Source of the DNA: JAFDED01 sp964611635
Lineage (GTDB): Bacteria; Desulfobacterota; JAFDED01
Reading direction: 5' to 3'
DNA: 38,405 nucleotides
Assembly: GCA_964611635.1 (NCBI GenBank)
Contig: CAZTAS010000026.1
Coordinates: 1-38,405 of the forward strand
Made by a program: the position numbers and the translations under genes. Shown here one piece after another: positions 23,499-32,165 of this stretch (position 1 is its first letter; each line of letters starts with the position of its first letter). The notes under the pieces are model-generated. The model made no database searches, was not told where the DNA came from, and saw only the letters and a list, made by a program, of their open reading frames with translations.

Positions 23499-25040
23499 TC
23501 ACGGGGCTCCGGCTTTTCTGTCCTTGAGTTCTTTTTTATTAATTTTTCCTCCTTCCGTTTTAGGAAGAGTATCCACAAACTCTATAATTCTTGGATATTC
23601 GTGTTTGCTGAGTCGATTCTTCACAAATTCCTGCAACTCCCTTTCCAATTCTAAGCCGGGTTTCGCGCTGGTGACAACAAAGGCTTTTACGATCTCTCCT
23701 CTTTCCGTATCTGGGACGCCGATAACCGTGGCCTCCCTGACAGCGCTGTGTTTTTGCAAAATGTCTTCTACTTCAGTTGGACTGATGGTCCATCCCGCGG
23801 AAATAATGATATCATCCACTCTACCCTTGTGCCAGAAATAGCCATCTTCATCCATTACAGCAGCGTCTCTCGTTCGCACCCATTTTCCCCTGCGTTTGAT
23901 AGCTATTTCTCCGATTTTCCCCTGAGGAACCTCTTCATCCCCCTCGTCGATCAACTTGACCTCCAGGCCGGGCATTGGCTTTCCCAGCGATCCAGGTTTG
24001 ACCACCCAGCTATCGAATCCGGCATATTGGTAAATCACGGCACCTACTTCTGTTGATCCATATCCACTGTGAGGAGGAACTCCAAACTTCTCCTTAAAGA
24101 AGTTTACTGTATCCGTGTCCATGGGCTCCCCTGTATAGTGCATTGTATTTATCTTAAGTTTGTATTTATCGATCATCCCTGAATTCTTTATCATTCGATA
24201 AACGGTAGGGGCCGCCCCGAAGTTATTGATTTGAAACTCTTCCAGCCCCTCTAGCAGCCTCTGGACATCGAACTTTCCCGAATAAGAACCAGCAGCGATC
24301 CCCAAAGCCAAAGGGGCCAATGTCCCATGCCAAAGCCCATGGCCCCAGGCAGGAGAGGAAGGAACAAAATAGCGATCCCCAGGTTTTAACCCCCGGCCGA
24401 ATATTGCAGCCGGCATCAAAAGCGGAACGCTCTTATGGTAATGTTTGATAGCTTCAGGGAATTTGCGAGTGGCACCGCTGGTATATTGAAAAACCGCTAC
24501 GTCCTTTGCGATGTTTTTCGGTTGATACTTGTCTTTATGACTTTCGAGCAATCGATTGAACTCCGAACCAATAGATATATAATGGTTAAGCATCTGCCGA
24601 TCAATTAAATTTTTGTTAGCTTCAGTGGTAACCAGCATCTTGGCACCGGAGTCCTTTATTCTGTATTCCAAGGCTTCGGGTCCAAAGCCCGGAAAACAGG
24701 GCACAACGATGGCTCCTCTTTTGATCGTCCCGAAGAGAGAAACATAGAACTCCAAGCATGGGTCCAGCATGATGGCGACCCGATCTCCTGAGTCAATGCC
24801 CAAAGATTCTAAGGCATTTGCAAATTGGGAGGTTAACCGAGAGATTTCAGAAAAAGTATATTTTTCGGCATGTCCATCCTCAAATTTTATCCGGATGGCT
24901 GTTCCTTTATGCCTGTGGCGATCAATGCACTCATGGGCAATGTTAAAGTCTTCTGGAGACCCATCGAATAATTCCCAGATCTGGTCGATAGTAAAGTTTT
25001 CCACTGCTTCTTCATAACTTCTGTATTCTGTCATTAGCAC
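23499..25040 (-). CDS. AMP-forming acyl-CoA ligase
   Basis: 513 residues. The start is GTG at 25040, since AGGAGG is seven bases before it and thirteen before the later ATG. ANL-superfamily motifs: P-loop region YTSGATRKFPE (unusual; most have SGTTGxPK), GYGSTEVGA, the hinge KGRVDDIIISAGWTISPTEVE and C-terminal KTEGGKINKKELKDR with the catalytic Lys. It activates a carboxylate with ATP to acyl-AMP and then acyl-CoA. The sequence is of the acetyl/medium-chain branch, so a short to mid-sized acid is likely. Gene order (ligase, hydratase, racemase, dehydrogenases) fits activation as an early step. It is the alternative to the two CoA-transferases. Confidence 0.88.
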   Translation of the reverse strand: MLMTEYRSYEEAVENFTIDQIWELFDGSPEDFNIAHECIDRHRHKGTAIRIKFEDGHAEKYTFSEISRLTSQFANALESLGIDSGDRVAIMLDPCLEFYVSLFGTIKRGAIVVPCFPGFGPEALEYRIKDSGAKMLVTTEANKNLIDRQMLNHYISIGSEFNRLLESHKDKYQPKNIAKDVAVFQYTSGATRKFPEAIKHYHKSVPLLMPAAIFGRGLKPGDRYFVPSSPAWGHGLWHGTLAPLALGIAAGSYSGKFDVQRLLEGLEEFQINNFGAAPTVYRMIKNSGMIDKYKLKINTMHYTGEPMDTDTVNFFKEKFGVPPHSGYGSTEVGAVIYQYAGFDSWVVKPGSLGKPMPGLEVKLIDEGDEEVPQGKIGEIAIKRRGKWVRTRDAAVMDEDGYFWHKGRVDDIIISAGWTISPTEVEDILQKHSAVREATVIGVPDTERGEIVKAFVVTSAKPGLELERELQEFVKNRLSKHEYPRIIEFVDTLPKTEGGKINKKELKDRKAGAP

Positions 25041-25145
25041 TGTTCCGCCTCCTATCTTGTCCAGTGGGAATTGAAGTTAACGGATCTTACAAATTTCATC
25101 GAAGCCTTCCTTTGGATGGTCCATGTTGAAGGGGGACGTAAACCT

Positions 25146-26849
25146 TTAGGCTTTGTATTTTCGATTTTTAAGTGAGGCGATGGGCTTTCCATCCTTGTCC
25201 ATTATTGGAACCGTTATTGCTTTGGTAGCGCCAAATGTCGGAATTACCGCAGAATGTCTTCCACTCCCACCTGCAACCACAACCATCAAGTCCTCTGGAC
25301 GAGTAACTATCGGGACGCTTGACTTGTTCTCCAGGTTCGAAAACCGTTCAGGCAACAATTTCTTGAACCGCTCCAAGTTTCCTTTAGAAATTAATGCCAG
25401 CGGGACCCTTGCTTTTTCAAAGAGGAACTGCTTAACATCATGTTTCGAAAACCCATCTCGAGCCATGATAGCTGCGTGCTCAGGACCAAGTACAATCATA
25501 GGTTCGCCGCCCATGTAAATATTATTTGCTCCGGGGGTGGCTAAGACTCCAGAGACAGTGGTGAGAATCTCCTCTGCCGAAGCTCCTCCATGGTCGTTCA
25601 CGTTATGAGGCCCCTCGGCTCCAACAACTGTCACGGTGCTGACAGATTCGGGAAAACCTCTTTCAACATGCAGAGGTTCCCAGGGGTTTTCTTCCTCGTT
25701 TTCAGCAAAACAGAAAGAATACTTCGGAGGTCCGCCAAGAGTAGCTCGATCCAGGACACCGGGTGATGCTCCGCCAATGTTCATTAAAATCAGTCGTATC
25801 GCCCGGCCAATGGTGGCATTACTCCTATATCCCTGACCCATGGCATTATAACCGTAATTGATATCCAACTCGTGAACCAGAGGTCCATTCACGAGAACCA
25901 GCACGGTGCACAGGTGGGTGGTGGTTTGCAGACCATAAAGGTTGAACTCTTTTTGGATCATGGCCTCTGTGGCCGCAGCAACAATTGGTAAATACTCCGG
26001 GAGGCATCCTGCCATGACGGCATTAACGGCGATTTTTTCGATTGTCGCCTCGCCTTTTCTCGGTGCGACTAACCCGACGAGGCTTTTGGGATCCCGACCT
26101 GAAGAGGCTATCATCCTTTCAACCCGCTCTTCAGTGGGTGGGATGATAGGAAATCCATCCGTCCAGCCACGACTGTAAAACAGCCTGTAGACGGCTTCCA
26201 AAGATTCAGGAGCCCTTATTTTATCGGACTCTCCGGCAGAGACAAAATCATCACCAAACAATGCTTTGTGCCGCAATCTTTTCTTGGATGTCACCGTCTT
26301 CGCTTTATATTCCTTTTCTAAATGTTTTGCATCAGATGTCAGTACATGGATGATCTCGTTCAGCGCTTGGTTTGCTGCCTCAAATACGCGCTCAGGCGGT
26401 TGTCCGGCCATGGGATGAGGTATGGTTACTATGGGTAGTCCAGGTATCCCCAGAATTTCCGCTTCGGCTTTGCCAAGGGCGAAAAATTCGTCGGTGCAAA
26501 TAGTTGCCGCCGGGATACCGCGTTTTTCCAACTCAACCGAATCATGGATACTCCATGATGTGCATGACCCTCAGTCTCCAAAGGCATTTATGGCGAAATC
26601 GCATTTATCGAAGAATTCCTTTGTAAAGGGTGATGGTACTGATCCGTTTGATTTACGGGTTCTGAGGATTTCCGGGAAGCTGTATATTTCACTCAGAAGC
26701 TCTTGTATACGATTCAAGAAGACATCGGCGTTGGCCTTGCTGCTGTCCACAAGCCCCAGGACTTTATTGTTCAGGCTGTCAAGCCTCGGCGCAATGGGAT
26801 TTTCCTCCAAACGAAAAGTACCGCGAGGATTTAGAAGCTGCTGATTCAT
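25146..26849 (-). CDS. UGSC-family selenoprotein with C-terminal partner domain; in-frame TGA decoded as selenocysteine
   Basis: Two frames in the same register (26849-26571 and about 26570-25146) join through TGA at 26573-26571. The joined protein is 567 residues. The first 92 residues (LLNPRGTF, APRLDSLNNKVLGLVDSSKA) end in AFGD; TGA then gives U93-G94-S95-C96, the U-G-S-C motif that names this known selenoprotein family. TSWSIHDSVELEKRGIPAAT continues without break. Directly downstream is a perfect 8-bp hairpin with loop GTA in SECIS position. AAGGAG six bases before the ATG supports one start; there is no ribosome site after the TGA. From about residue 200 a second domain follows (RLFYSRGWTDGFPIIPPTEE), of unknown role. 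U and C next to each other suggest a redox or metal-thiolate site. It sits between DUF6282 and acyl-CoA ligase genes. Confidence 0.88.
26541..26573 (-). promoter_or_regulatory. Bacterial SECIS-like element at the selenocysteine TGA
   Basis: Reading the minus strand from TGA (26573-26571): 11 bases, then ATCATGGA-GTA-TCCATGAT (26559-26541), a perfect 8-bp stem with a 3-base loop whose first base is G. There are 19 bases between the TGA and the loop, inside the range reported for bacterial SECIS elements (about 16-37). The same bases also code for protein. Confidence 0.75.
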
Positions 26850-26901
26850 CTGGAACTCCTTCCATTTCTACATATTGGTAAATAACCGGCCCTTCGATCC
26901 A

Positions 26902-27753
26902 TCAAATCTCTGCAAGACCGAGGACTTTTGCGGGATTTTTTTTCACCATGGTGATAATTTCGTCTTCCGTGATGTCATATCTCAGCATTGTTTCGATGAA
27001 CATTCGCATCCCTTCTACAGGAGGAGGATTAAATATCTGCCCGAAATCTGTGGACATGATGCAGTGCTCGGGGCCGATGGCACGAATTGCATGGGCGATC
27101 TTCTGAGGGTCCATCCTGTCACTGGTAGGCATGGTGGCGATAAAGCAATGCTCAATAAAAACACCTTCCCTGATCATGCGCTTTTGGTCATCGATGGAGG
27201 CGGTAGGACCGAAGGAAATCGACAGGGGATGGGTAATGATTATCCGTTCGATCCCGGTTCTCGCGGCTTCATCAAGGAGAGCAAAGATCTCTTGCGTGGA
27301 GAGATGTCCTGTAGCCAGGGTCATGCCGTAGTGCTTTATTAGCTCCAGAATTTCCCTGACGACGGGGAGGATCGTGCCATTCTGAGCCAGTATGGTTATC
27401 CCTTCCCCCTCGACGTTTCGCTTTTGCTTATCATTTTTGGATGAAAAGGTGGGCATCCACACTATTTTTGAAGCCAATTTACCGGCCACTTCAACCACCA
27501 CGGGATTGAGTCCCCCCACTTCAAAGTCCAGGGTTACACCGCCGTAAACCTCTATTTCTGGAACCAATTCCTGGATAGTATAGGTCAGCGGTGTCGTGAT
27601 ATAGTCGTGACTCTTTAAGACAATGCCACGCATGTTTGCTTCTCTTGCCTGGATCGCTGCCTCATAGGCGTTTACCCGGCGCCTGCGGTTTGGATCCGGT
27701 CCCATGTGAATGTGGATATCGATGGCGTCTTTCAAGAGTTCCGGGGTTTCCAT
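26902..27753 (-). CDS. DUF6282 family protein, amidohydrolase-like (copy 2)
   Basis: 283 residues from the ATG at 27753, with AAGGAG ten bases upstream; a longer frame would run into tctA. IDIHIHMGPDPNRRR is the HxH metal motif. VLKSHDYITTPL, WMPTFSSKN, TGHLSTQE, IITHPL and MSTDFGQIFNPP follow in the same order as in copy 1 (17361-18260), so the two are paralogues. Overall they differ strongly, and this one is shorter in the middle. Predicted as a metal-dependent hydrolase or lyase of unknown substrate. It lies between tctA (23 bases upstream) and the selenoprotein gene, with no promoter seen in between, so it is probably co-transcribed with both. Confidence 0.75.
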   Translation of the reverse strand: METPELLKDAIDIHIHMGPDPNRRRRVNAYEAAIQAREANMRGIVLKSHDYITTPLTYTIQELVPEIEVYGGVTLDFEVGGLNPVVVEVAGKLASKIVWMPTFSSKNDKQKRNVEGEGITILAQNGTILPVVREILELIKHYGMTLATGHLSTQEIFALLDEAARTGIERIIITHPLSISFGPTASIDDQKRMIREGVFIEHCFIATMPTSDRMDPQKIAHAIRAIGPEHCIMSTDFGQIFNPPPVEGMRMFIETMLRYDITEDEIITMVKKNPAKVLGLAEI

Positions 27754-27775
27754 TCTCAAGCTTCTCCTTATGGTT

Positions 27776-29287
27776 TTAACCCCCCAATATTGCTCTCCCT
27801 CTGATTTGACGGCGTGCAATCATCACAATAGACAGGACCGTCAAGAGTAAGCAGACCAAAGATATCGGGTGGGTAATGAATACGGTTAAATCCCCCTTAT
27901 AGATCACCATTGCCTCTCGTAGGGCCACTTCTGCCATAGGCCCGAGGATGAAGGCAATGAGAAAGGGTGTCACGGGAAATTCGAGCTTGCGCATCAGATA
28001 GCCGATTATGCCAAAAATGAACATGATTTTTACGTCGAATAAAGTATTATTCCATGCGAAAGCGCCGATAACACAGGTGATCATGATAATGGGAAAGAGT
28101 ATATCTTTGGAGACGTAAATGATTCTTAGAGCTATTCGAATTATCACCTGGGCAACTGTTAAATTAACGAAATTGGCGAAAAGCAGCGAGATATAAAGAC
28201 CGTATATGACTGGTGCGTGATGCTCGAAAATCAATGGCCCAACGGGCAGCCCCTGAATTAAAAAAGCACCGACGAGGATAGCAGCGGTCAGACTTCCAGG
28301 GACGCCCAGAGTGAGCAACGGTATGAGATTTGAGCCGCAAACCGCATTATTTGCAGCCTCGGCCGCGGCAACACCCTCAAGACATCCTGTACCGAATTTC
28401 TCGGGATCCTTCGAGGCCCTCTGCGCTGCCCCATACCCAAGAAACGCCGCGGCTGTGGCGCCCACCCCCGGCATGGCGCCGATAACCGTTCCAATCACAC
28501 TGGATCTGAAAATGGTCTTCAGACAGCCCCTCATCTCTACCCAGGAAACCCGATCATCAGCCGGATCGTCGGATTTCTTCAAGCTTGTACTGGATTCCCG
28601 GGAGGATTCTGTCACTTTCTTCTCTGCCTGGACGATAACCTCTGATACCGCGAAAAGACCGATAAGCAAGGGTAGAAAACCCAATCCGGCACTGAGTTCA
28701 ATGGACCCGAAAACGAAACGCTCGGTTCCTTGCAGAGGGTCCATACCCACAAAGCCCATCATCAACCCCAACGCCGCGGTGATAAGCCCTTTGATCATAT
28801 TGCGACCCGAGGCGCTGCCAATGATCGTCAAAGATAAGAGCAAAAGAGAAAAATATTCTACGGGCCCTGCTTTCAGGGCCAGGGTTGCCAGCGCACCGGC
28901 GCTGAAAATCAGCACCAGGTCACTGAAGGTGTCCCCCATTACCGATGCATAAATAGCCATTTTCAGAGCTTTTCCTGCCTTGCCTTGTTGTGCGAGGGGA
29001 TAGCCATCAAACATGGTCGCCGCAGCCTCAGGTGTTCCTGGACTTCTGATCAATATCGCCGATATTGAGCCCCCATAAACGCCCCCTTTATAAACACCCA
29101 TCAGAAAGGCGAGAGAAGGCACAACCGGAAGGACAAAACTGATTGGCAAAGCCAGGGCAATGGCCATAGATGGAGTCAAACCGGGGATGGCCCCGATAAT
29201 GATTCCAATGCTTACCCCGAAAATAACCAGGAAAATATTCTGAAAAGTAAAAAATAATCCAAACCCTTCTGCAACCTGTTCGAGCAT
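27776..29287 (-). CDS. tctA: TctA, large permease of a tripartite tricarboxylate transporter (TTT)
   Basis: 503 residues with AGGAGG five bases before the ATG. About twelve hydrophobic segments and the two conserved family loops: GAIPGLTPSMAIALALP near residue 33 and GAMPGVGATAAAFLGYGAA near 270. The matching ANNAVCGSNLIPLLTLGVPG near 315 is also present. TTT systems import carboxylates using an ion gradient, fed by an extracytoplasmic binding protein. Gene order tctC-tctB-tctA is complete here, with 18 bases between tctB and tctA. The natural substrate is probably the acid that the rest of the cluster degrades. Confidence 0.93.
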   Translation of the reverse strand: MLEQVAEGFGLFFTFQNIFLVIFGVSIGIIIGAIPGLTPSMAIALALPISFVLPVVPSLAFLMGVYKGGVYGGSISAILIRSPGTPEAAATMFDGYPLAQQGKAGKALKMAIYASVMGDTFSDLVLIFSAGALATLALKAGPVEYFSLLLLSLTIIGSASGRNMIKGLITAALGLMMGFVGMDPLQGTERFVFGSIELSAGLGFLPLLIGLFAVSEVIVQAEKKVTESSRESSTSLKKSDDPADDRVSWVEMRGCLKTIFRSSVIGTVIGAMPGVGATAAAFLGYGAAQRASKDPEKFGTGCLEGVAAAEAANNAVCGSNLIPLLTLGVPGSLTAAILVGAFLIQGLPVGPLIFEHHAPVIYGLYISLLFANFVNLTVAQVIIRIALRIIYVSKDILFPIIMITCVIGAFAWNNTLFDVKIMFIFGIIGYLMRKLEFPVTPFLIAFILGPMAEVALREAMVIYKGDLTVFITHPISLVCLLLTVLSIVMIARRQIRGRAILGG

Positions 29288-29305
29288 ATTAACCTCCTAG
29301 AAAAT

Positions 29306-29803
29306 TCATTCAAACAAGCTGCCGCTCGGGAGCATGATAAGCATCACTTTCTGAAAGAAATAGTACGCCACTAAGGGCACGATAATCATGGCCAAGCAAA
29401 AGATCTTGATGCGCCGATTTCCCATATGAAACATGAAAGCAGCCAGGCCTATAGGCGTAGCAATTAAAAAGCCCATAAATTCCAAGAGATAAATATAGCC
29501 CAACAGAATCCCAGCCGTGGTTAACGTTCGGTGGGGATTATCGCCAAGAATATCGACCCCTTTATGAACCCCCTCCAATTCTTTTGAAACTGCGATCTTC
29601 TTTTTTTCCCTGAGAAAACTCGATACCAGGTAGATCAGTGCTAGGAGTGCCGTTGCTATAATAACCAACCGTGGATAAAAGGCAGGGGACATGCTCAAAT
29701 GCTGCGTTTCGATCATATCTATCTGACTTGGAATAAGAAAATAAAGGACAACAACGAATGAAAATAACGCCCCTCCCGCAATAGTATTGGCCCATTGTTT
29801 CAT
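29306..29803 (-). CDS. tctB: TctB, small membrane subunit of the TTT transporter
   Basis: 165 residues with four hydrophobic segments and AAGGAGG seven bases before the ATG. The small poorly conserved membrane protein between tctC and tctA is by position and topology TctB. The stretch STAGILLGYIYLLEFMGFLI matches the typical third to fourth helix. It pairs with TctA in the membrane. Confidence 0.88.
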   Translation of the reverse strand: MKQWANTIAGGALFSFVVVLYFLIPSQIDMIETQHLSMSPAFYPRLVIIATALLALIYLVSSFLREKKKIAVSKELEGVHKGVDILGDNPHRTLTTAGILLGYIYLLEFMGFLIATPIGLAAFMFHMGNRRIKIFCLAMIIVPLVAYYFFQKVMLIMLPSGSLFE

Positions 29804-29840
29804 GTGAGCGCCTCCTTGCCGGATTGTGAAAAAGGATGGT

Positions 29841-29865
29841 GGGCGATAGGTTTTTCCTATCGCCC
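29841..29865 (-). terminator. Perfect intercistronic hairpin between tctC and tctB
   Basis: GGGCGATAGG and CCTATCGCCC form a 10-bp perfect stem with a five-base loop, 12 bases after the tctC stop. On the minus strand no strong T-run follows directly, so it is more likely a partial terminator or an mRNA 3' stabiliser that leaves more tctC than tctBA message. Confidence 0.6.
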
Positions 29866-29877
29866 TCTTTGCAATTT

Positions 29878-30861
29878 TTATTTCTTTTTCTTGATTTTTA
29901 ATCCAAATCTTTCAATCAACACTTTGAAGTGCTCACTTTCAGCTTTCGCTGTTTTCATCGCTTCCTCTCCCCCACGAAATTCCAGGTTCTGATTCAGGGT
30001 TTCAATTCGCTTGATCACCACAGGCAACTCACACATGGCCTTAAATGCCCCTTCCAGTTTTTTCTGCACTTTCATAGGAGTTCCCTTGGGCACCCATACG
30101 TAACGAACATTAGGAGCCTTTGGCATATCGATACCCACTTCCTTGCAGGTGGGGACGTCGGGAAGAAATTTACTTCTGGCGTCAGAAGCGATGCCGATGG
30201 GCTTCAACTTGCCGGCATCAACCTGGGCTTTGTATCCTGCAAAGGTACCTGAAGCCACTTCCACTTCGCCGCGCAGCATGCCGGTGACGATGTCAGAATG
30301 CCCACGCAAGGGCACAGGGGAAAATTTGACATCCGGATACACAGCCTGTAAGGCATAATATCCAAAAGCCCCCCAGGAGGTCACACCTGGAGAGCCGAAT
30401 CGAATGGTGTCGGGGCTTTTCTTTGCTGCTTCCACAAGGTCCTTGACAGTCTTCCAGGGTAAGTCTGACCTTACAACAAACACTCGGGGATCAACGGTCA
30501 ACATGCATACCGGTATCAAATCACCAAGGACATATGCAGGCTCGGACGTCAGATTGGGATAAATATCCACGACGGATGTCGGGGCAAGAAGAATGGTGTA
30601 GCCGTCCGGCCTGGATTTTGCCACAAAGTTACCGCCAACCGATCCACCAGCTCCCTTTTTGTTGACGATAGCGATAGGCTGCCCCAAAAATTTTTCGGCT
30701 TCAGCAGTAATGGCCCTAAAGACCACGTCCGTCGAGCCCCCGGCGCCGTAAGGCACGATACCTTTAATAGCCCTGACAGGGTACTCGGCTGCCTGGGCGT
30801 AAAAAGGCAAGCTAAGAACCGTAATGGCTACTAACAGCACTGTAAAGAATTGCTTTTTCAT
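29878..30861 (-). CDS. tctC: TctC-type (Bug family) solute-binding protein
   Basis: 327 residues with GGGAGG eight bases before the ATG. A signal peptide (residues 1-~24, ending PFYAQA) is followed by a mature protein starting EYPVRAIKGIVPYGAGGSTD, the ligand-loop signature of Bug proteins, and later NKKGAGGSVGG. It captures a carboxylate in the periplasm and passes it to TctAB. Bug proteins bind many acids, so the ligand is open. A hairpin follows the gene. Gap to the CoA-transferase upstream is 114 bases. Confidence 0.92.
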   Translation of the reverse strand: MKKQFFTVLLVAITVLSLPFYAQAAEYPVRAIKGIVPYGAGGSTDVVFRAITAEAEKFLGQPIAIVNKKGAGGSVGGNFVAKSRPDGYTILLAPTSVVDIYPNLTSEPAYVLGDLIPVCMLTVDPRVFVVRSDLPWKTVKDLVEAAKKSPDTIRFGSPGVTSWGAFGYYALQAVYPDVKFSPVPLRGHSDIVTGMLRGEVEVASGTFAGYKAQVDAGKLKPIGIASDARSKFLPDVPTCKEVGIDMPKAPNVRYVWVPKGTPMKVQKKLEGAFKAMCELPVVIKRIETLNQNLEFRGGEEAMKTAKAESEHFKVLIERFGLKIKKKK

Positions 30862-30975
30862 ATTGCTTCCCTCCCTTTTGAATCAGGTTAAGAGATTTTC
30901 GAATTTACCGCCTTATGCAAACAAGCATGGTAATCACCCCCTTCAAAATTTACAACAATTAACTGACCCATTTTA

Positions 30976-32163
30976 TCAAATGACCCCTTCCTTTCTCAAA
31001 ACATCAATGGCATTTTCATTGTATCCCAACAGATCTCCCAGTATTTCATCGTTGTGCTCTCCCAGCCTCGGCGGAGGAAGACGGACTGCCCCTGGAGTTT
31101 CATAATAACGTATGGGTATACCGACCATTTTGATCGTTCCCGTGACCGGATGGGTTATTTCAGTAACAATTCCTCTCTCTATCACATGCGGGTCTTGGAA
31201 CACCCTATCAAGGGTGTTAATAGGAGCACAGGGCACTCCTGCGTTGTCAAGAATGGACAACCATTGATCAGCATTTTTATGATGCAGCCTTTCTTGAAGC
31301 AGCTTTACTGCCTCGTTTCTGTGCTCAATTCGCGCGGTGGTTGTGCGAAATCTCGGATCGTCGGCCAAATGATCCAGCTCACAAGCCTTGCAAAGCTTTC
31401 GCCAGCGTCCATCTGAGCTTGCACTCAGAAAGATGTCTCTATCCCGGGTTTCAAAAACTCCAAACGGGACAATGGTTGGGTGTGCGCTGCCCCACCTCTT
31501 TGGCAGTTCCCCCGCCATTAGATAGCTGCTGGCAAGATTCATCAGAAGGGTCAATTGGGTATCAAGGAGGGAAATTTCAATAAACTGACCTCTTCCGGTT
31601 TTTCCCCTTGCTATTAAAGCCGCCATAATTGCGCCGTGTGCATAAAGCCCCGTTATCATATCGACTATGGCAAGAGGTATTCTGACCGGTTTTCCATCAG
31701 GTTCTCCGGTGATTCCCATGAGACCGCCCATGGCTTGCAAGACCGGGTCAGTACCCGCTCTATTCTTGTAACGTCCGGATAATCCAAAGCCGGTGATAGA
31801 ACAATATATAAGCTCCGGGCGAAGGTTCCTGAGCTCGGAATAACCTAATTGAAATTTGTCCATGGTTCCGCTCTTGAAATTTTCAAGCACCACATCAGAT
31901 TGCTTGACCAGCTCACAAAATATCTCTCTCGCTTTTTCTTTTATTAAATCGAGCGTTACGCTTTTTTTGTTCCGGTTGACGGAGAGAAAGTAGGCGCTTT
32001 CTCCATTAACGAAGGGGGGCCCCCATTTGCGAGTATCATCCCCGATGCCGGGCTGTTCAATCTTAATGACTTCAGCCCCCAAATCGCCCAGAGCCATGGT
32101 ACAGAAAGGACCGGCAACCATCCGGGTAAGATCGAGAATTCTGACATCTTGTAAAGGCAGCAT
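30976..32163 (-). CDS. CaiB/BaiF family (class III) CoA-transferase, second copy
   Basis: 395 residues. The ATG at 32163 has GGAGG nine bases before it. An ATG at 32169 overlaps the TRAP stop (ATGA) but is only three bases from GGAGG, so both are possible. Family landmarks: VRILDLTRMVAGPFCTMALG, LGAEVIKIEQPG, NRNKKSVTLDL, YCSITGFGLSGRY, DPVLQAMGG and IPLAIVDMITG with the catalytic Asp, then PPPRLGEHNDEIL. It is similar in length and layout to the enzyme at 10307 but a different sequence. It lies between the TRAP and TTT transporter genes, so it may activate a freshly imported acid with CoA from a pathway acyl-CoA. Confidence 0.9.
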   Translation of the reverse strand: MLPLQDVRILDLTRMVAGPFCTMALGDLGAEVIKIEQPGIGDDTRKWGPPFVNGESAYFLSVNRNKKSVTLDLIKEKAREIFCELVKQSDVVLENFKSGTMDKFQLGYSELRNLRPELIYCSITGFGLSGRYKNRAGTDPVLQAMGGLMGITGEPDGKPVRIPLAIVDMITGLYAHGAIMAALIARGKTGRGQFIEISLLDTQLTLLMNLASSYLMAGELPKRWGSAHPTIVPFGVFETRDRDIFLSASSDGRWRKLCKACELDHLADDPRFRTTTARIEHRNEAVKLLQERLHHKNADQWLSILDNAGVPCAPINTLDRVFQDPHVIERGIVTEITHPVTGTIKMVGIPIRYYETPGAVRLPPPRLGEHNDEILGDLLGYNENAIDVLRKEGVI

Positions 32164-32165
32164 TC

